Part shown: piece after piece, positions 6,190-8,147 of the stretch | Numbering within the stretch: the first letter of the stretch is position 1 | Layout: each line of letters begins with the position of its first letter | Source of the DNA: an uncultured Erysipelotrichaceae bacterium | GTDB lineage: Bacteria; Bacillota_I; Bacilli_A; Erysipelotrichales; Erysipelotrichaceae | Length of the DNA: 8,147 nucleotides | NCBI GenBank assembly: GCA_902795875.1 | Contig: CADBND010000047.1 | Location: forward strand, 1-8,147 | Direction of reading: 5' to 3' | Translations under genes and position numbers: made by a program | The notes under the pieces: generated by a model | The model's database searches: none | What the model was told of the DNA's origin: nothing | Seen by the model: the letters and a program-made list of their open reading frames with translations, nothing else

Positions 6190-7851
6190 ATGAAGATTTC
6201 ACCATTACAGACTGCCAGACTCCAGTATGCCCCGAAACTTCCGGGCATGCTCAGACACGGTATCAGCGAGATCTGTGTCAAGGAAGGAGAAGCGACAGCT
6301 TCTGTTGCCGATCAGGAAAAGATCGCTGCTCTTTTCCCGAATACTTACGGTAAAAAAGAGATCACTTTTGAAAAAGGAGAAAACACTTCCGAGGCGAAGA
6401 AACAGGTCGTCGGTGTCATCCTTTCCGGCGGACAGGCTCCGGGCGGACATAACGTCGTATGCGGTCTCTATGATGCGTTAAAGGCGACAAACAAGGAAAA
6501 TGTATTATATGGTTTCAAAGGCGGTCCGAGTGGATTGCTGGAAGACGACTATCTCGTCTTTGATGATGAATACATCGATCAGTTCCGCAATACCGGCGGT
6601 TTCGATATCATCGGTTCGGGCAGAACAAAACTGGAAACGGAAGAACAGTTTGCGGTAGCCGCTGAAGTATGCAAGAAGCATGGTATTACAGCGATCGTCA
6701 TCATCGGCGGTGATGATTCCAATACCAATGCAGCCGTCCTTGCAGAATACTTTGCAGCACACGAGACCGGCGTTCAGGTCATCGGCTGTCCTAAGACGAT
6801 CGACGGCGACCTGAAGAATGAAGACATCGAATGTTCCTTTGGCTTTGATACAGCTACCAAGACGTATTCTGAGCTCATCGGCAATATCGAAAGAGATGCC
6901 AACTCCGCAAAGAAGTACTGGCATTTCGTGAAGGTCATGGGTCGTTCCGCTTCACATGTAGCTTTGGAATGTGCACTTGAGACACAGCCTAATATCTGTC
7001 TGGTTTCTGAGGAAGTCGCTGAAAAGAAGATGTCTTTAGCTCAGATCGCGGATTATATCGCCGATTCTGTTGCCAACCGTGCAGCAAAAGGCATGAACTT
7101 CGGTGTTGCGATCATTCCGGAAGGTGTGGTCGAATTCGTTCCGGAATTCTCTGCACTGATCAAGGAGATCAATGAGATGCTGGCAGGTGCCAAAGCAGAC
7201 GAATTCAATGCGTTGACATCCTGGAAAGACAAATATGCCTTTATCGAAAACGGTTTAAGCAAGGAGTCCTTCGGCGTATTCGCAACGCTTCCTGAGACTG
7301 TCCAGCAGCAGTTATTCTTAGAAAGAGATCCGCATGGCAACGTTCAGGTGTCACTGATCGAATCTGAGAAACTGTTCTCTGCCTTAGTCAAAGCTAATCT
7401 CGATGAGAGAAAGAAGAACGGCACCTATAAGGGTAAGTTCTCCGCATTGCACCACTTCTTCGGTTATGAAGGAAGATGTGCATTCCCGTCCAATTTCGAT
7501 GCGGATTACTGCTACTCTTTGGGCTATAACGCCTTCATGCTGATACAGTATGGCTACAACGGTTATCTTTCCAAGATCTCCAATCTGTCGAAACCGGCAG
7601 AGGAATGGATCGCCGGCGGTATGCCGATCACCAAGATGATGAATATGGAAAGAAGACATGGCGAAGACAAACCTGTCATCCGTAAGGCTCTTGTTGAACT
7701 TGACGGTGCACCATTCAAGTATTTCGAAGCACACAGAGAGAGCTGGGCAGTTGATACCTGCTACACATATCCGGGTGCGATCCAGTATTACGGACCGGAT
7801 GAGGTATGCAACATCACGACCAGGACACTGGCTTTGGAAAAAGGCGTATAG
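6190..7851 (+). CDS. pfp: Pyrophosphate-dependent 6-phosphofructokinase, long form
   Basis: Cytosolic enzyme that phosphorylates fructose 6-phosphate to fructose 1,6-bisphosphate using PPi, reversibly, in glycolysis and gluconeogenesis. The 553-aa length fits the long PFP clade (plant beta subunit and spirochaete-like). Motifs: SGGQAPGG (79-86) at the phosphate-donor site; GGDDSN (173-178), where the second Asp replaces the Gly of ATP-dependent enzymes (GGDGS); PKTIDGD (201-207) with the Lys typical of PPi use and the catalytic Asp; MGRSASH (250-256) and IPEG (309-312) in the sugar-phosphate site; GYEGR (425-429). SD AGGAGG (6175-6180) is 9 nt before the ATG. The gene has its own promoter and terminator. 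The PPi-donor call rests on the two signature residues and is strong. Confidence 0.96.
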   Translation: MKISPLQTARLQYAPKLPGMLRHGISEICVKEGEATASVADQEKIAALFPNTYGKKEITFEKGENTSEAKKQVVGVILSGGQAPGGHNVVCGLYDALKATNKENVLYGFKGGPSGLLEDDYLVFDDEYIDQFRNTGGFDIIGSGRTKLETEEQFAVAAEVCKKHGITAIVIIGGDDSNTNAAVLAEYFAAHETGVQVIGCPKTIDGDLKNEDIECSFGFDTATKTYSELIGNIERDANSAKKYWHFVKVMGRSASHVALECALETQPNICLVSEEVAEKKMSLAQIADYIADSVANRAAKGMNFGVAIIPEGVVEFVPEFSALIKEINEMLAGAKADEFNALTSWKDKYAFIENGLSKESFGVFATLPETVQQQLFLERDPHGNVQVSLIESEKLFSALVKANLDERKKNGTYKGKFSALHHFFGYEGRCAFPSNFDADYCYSLGYNAFMLIQYGYNGYLSKISNLSKPAEEWIAGGMPITKMMNMERRHGEDKPVIRKALVELDGAPFKYFEAHRESWAVDTCYTYPGAIQYYGPDEVCNITTRTLALEKGV

Positions 7852-7861
7852 AAAGCATATG

Positions 7862-7890
7862 AAAACTCGGGGGATCCCCGAGTTTTTTCT
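7862..7890. terminator. Shared terminator between convergent pfp and asnA
   Basis: Arms CTCGGGG (7866-7872) and CCCCGAG (7876-7882) pair around a 3-nt loop. The stem is extended by AAAA (7862-7865) against TTTT (7883-7886), and the T-run continues to 7890. On the + strand this is a strong terminator for pfp. On the - strand the four A give a short U-run, so it may also end asnA. Confidence 0.9.
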
Positions 7891-7892
7891 TT

Positions 7893-8147
7893 TTACAGGA
7901 TGATGACGTTTCTTTCCTTACAATAATCAAGCGTTTCGTCATCCCAGATCGATGATTGTACTTCACCGATATGGGCTTTTCCCATCAGAAGCATGCACAG
8001 ACGGCTTTCCCCGATGCCTCCGCCGATCGTGTAGGGAAGCTGTCTGTTCAGTATCATCTGATGATACTTGTATTGCAGCTTATATTCTTCGTTTTTGGCT
8101 TTGAGCTGTGCGATCAGAGAATCTTCATCAACACGGATCCCCATACT
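7893..8147 (-). CDS. asnA: Aspartate-ammonia ligase AsnA (C-terminal part only)
   Basis: Ammonia-dependent asparagine synthetase: L-aspartate, ATP and ammonia give asparagine, AMP and PPi. The window holds the last 84 codons plus the TAA stop; the frame is open at the right edge, and the Met in MGIRVD is internal. Diagnostic sequence: SMGIRVD, then WH-like KYHQMIL, then the strictly conserved [13 protein letters not shown] with the class II-synthetase-type glycine-rich and Arg elements, then [12 protein letters not shown] near the C-terminus. The family protein is about 330-340 aa, so about three quarters lies outside. It converges on pfp, with 41 nt between the two stops. Firmicute versions usually read GGGIGQSR; the E in place of Q is a small variation. 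Confidence 0.95.
   Translation of the reverse strand, partial: SMGIRVDEDSLIAQLKAKNEEYKLQYKYHQMILNRQLPYTIGGGIGESRLCMLLMGKAHIGEVQSSIWDDETLDYCKERNVIIL

Noticed and set aside
1..8147. Mobile elements, CRISPR arrays, tRNA or rRNA genes
   Set aside because: I saw no transposase or integrase frames, no spaced direct DNA repeats and no tRNA-like sequence; nearly all the window is taken up by the genes and short intergenic signals described.

Overview
The window looks like chromosomal DNA of a low-to-mid G+C Firmicute. The transporter subunits, the long pyrophosphate-dependent phosphofructokinase and the ammonia-dependent asparagine synthetase fit a fermentative member of the Erysipelotrichia or a relative. 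That placement is inference from gene content and protein style, not from a marker gene. Genes are tightly packed, Shine-Dalgarno sequences are strong, and each transcription unit ends in a clear hairpin followed by a T-run.

Positions 1-5592 hold the distal part of an oligopeptide (Opp/Dpp type) ABC importer operon on the + strand: oppB (5' end cut off by the window), oppC, oppD, oppF and a small membrane-protein gene, closed by a strong terminator. No substrate-binding protein gene is present here. Two subunits are markedly enlarged. OppC (607 aa against about 300 usual) carries seven RCC1-type repeats, enough for a complete seven-bladed beta-propeller, inserted in the extracellular loop between TM1 and the conserved LGTDNLGRD segment. 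OppF (501 aa against about 320) carries a charged, coiled-coil-like insert of about 170 residues between Walker A and the Q-loop. All catalytic motifs of both ATPases and the permease EAA loops are intact, so this should be a working importer with an extra domain on each face of the membrane.

Positions 5593-6125 hold a single-gene unit for a small VanZ-like membrane protein, with a plausible promoter and its own terminator. Positions 6124-7890 hold pfp, a 553-aa PPi-dependent 6-phosphofructokinase with a good -10 box and a strong RBS. At 7893 the C-terminal end of asnA (aspartate-ammonia ligase) enters from the right on the - strand, converging on pfp across a shared, probably bidirectional terminator.

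The opp units would import peptides as amino-acid and nitrogen sources, Pfp serves glycolysis using PPi, and AsnA fixes ammonia into asparagine. Beyond this general metabolic fit, nothing in the sequence ties the three transcription units together. The main discovery candidate is the propeller-bearing OppC together with the coiled-coil-bearing OppF of the same transporter.
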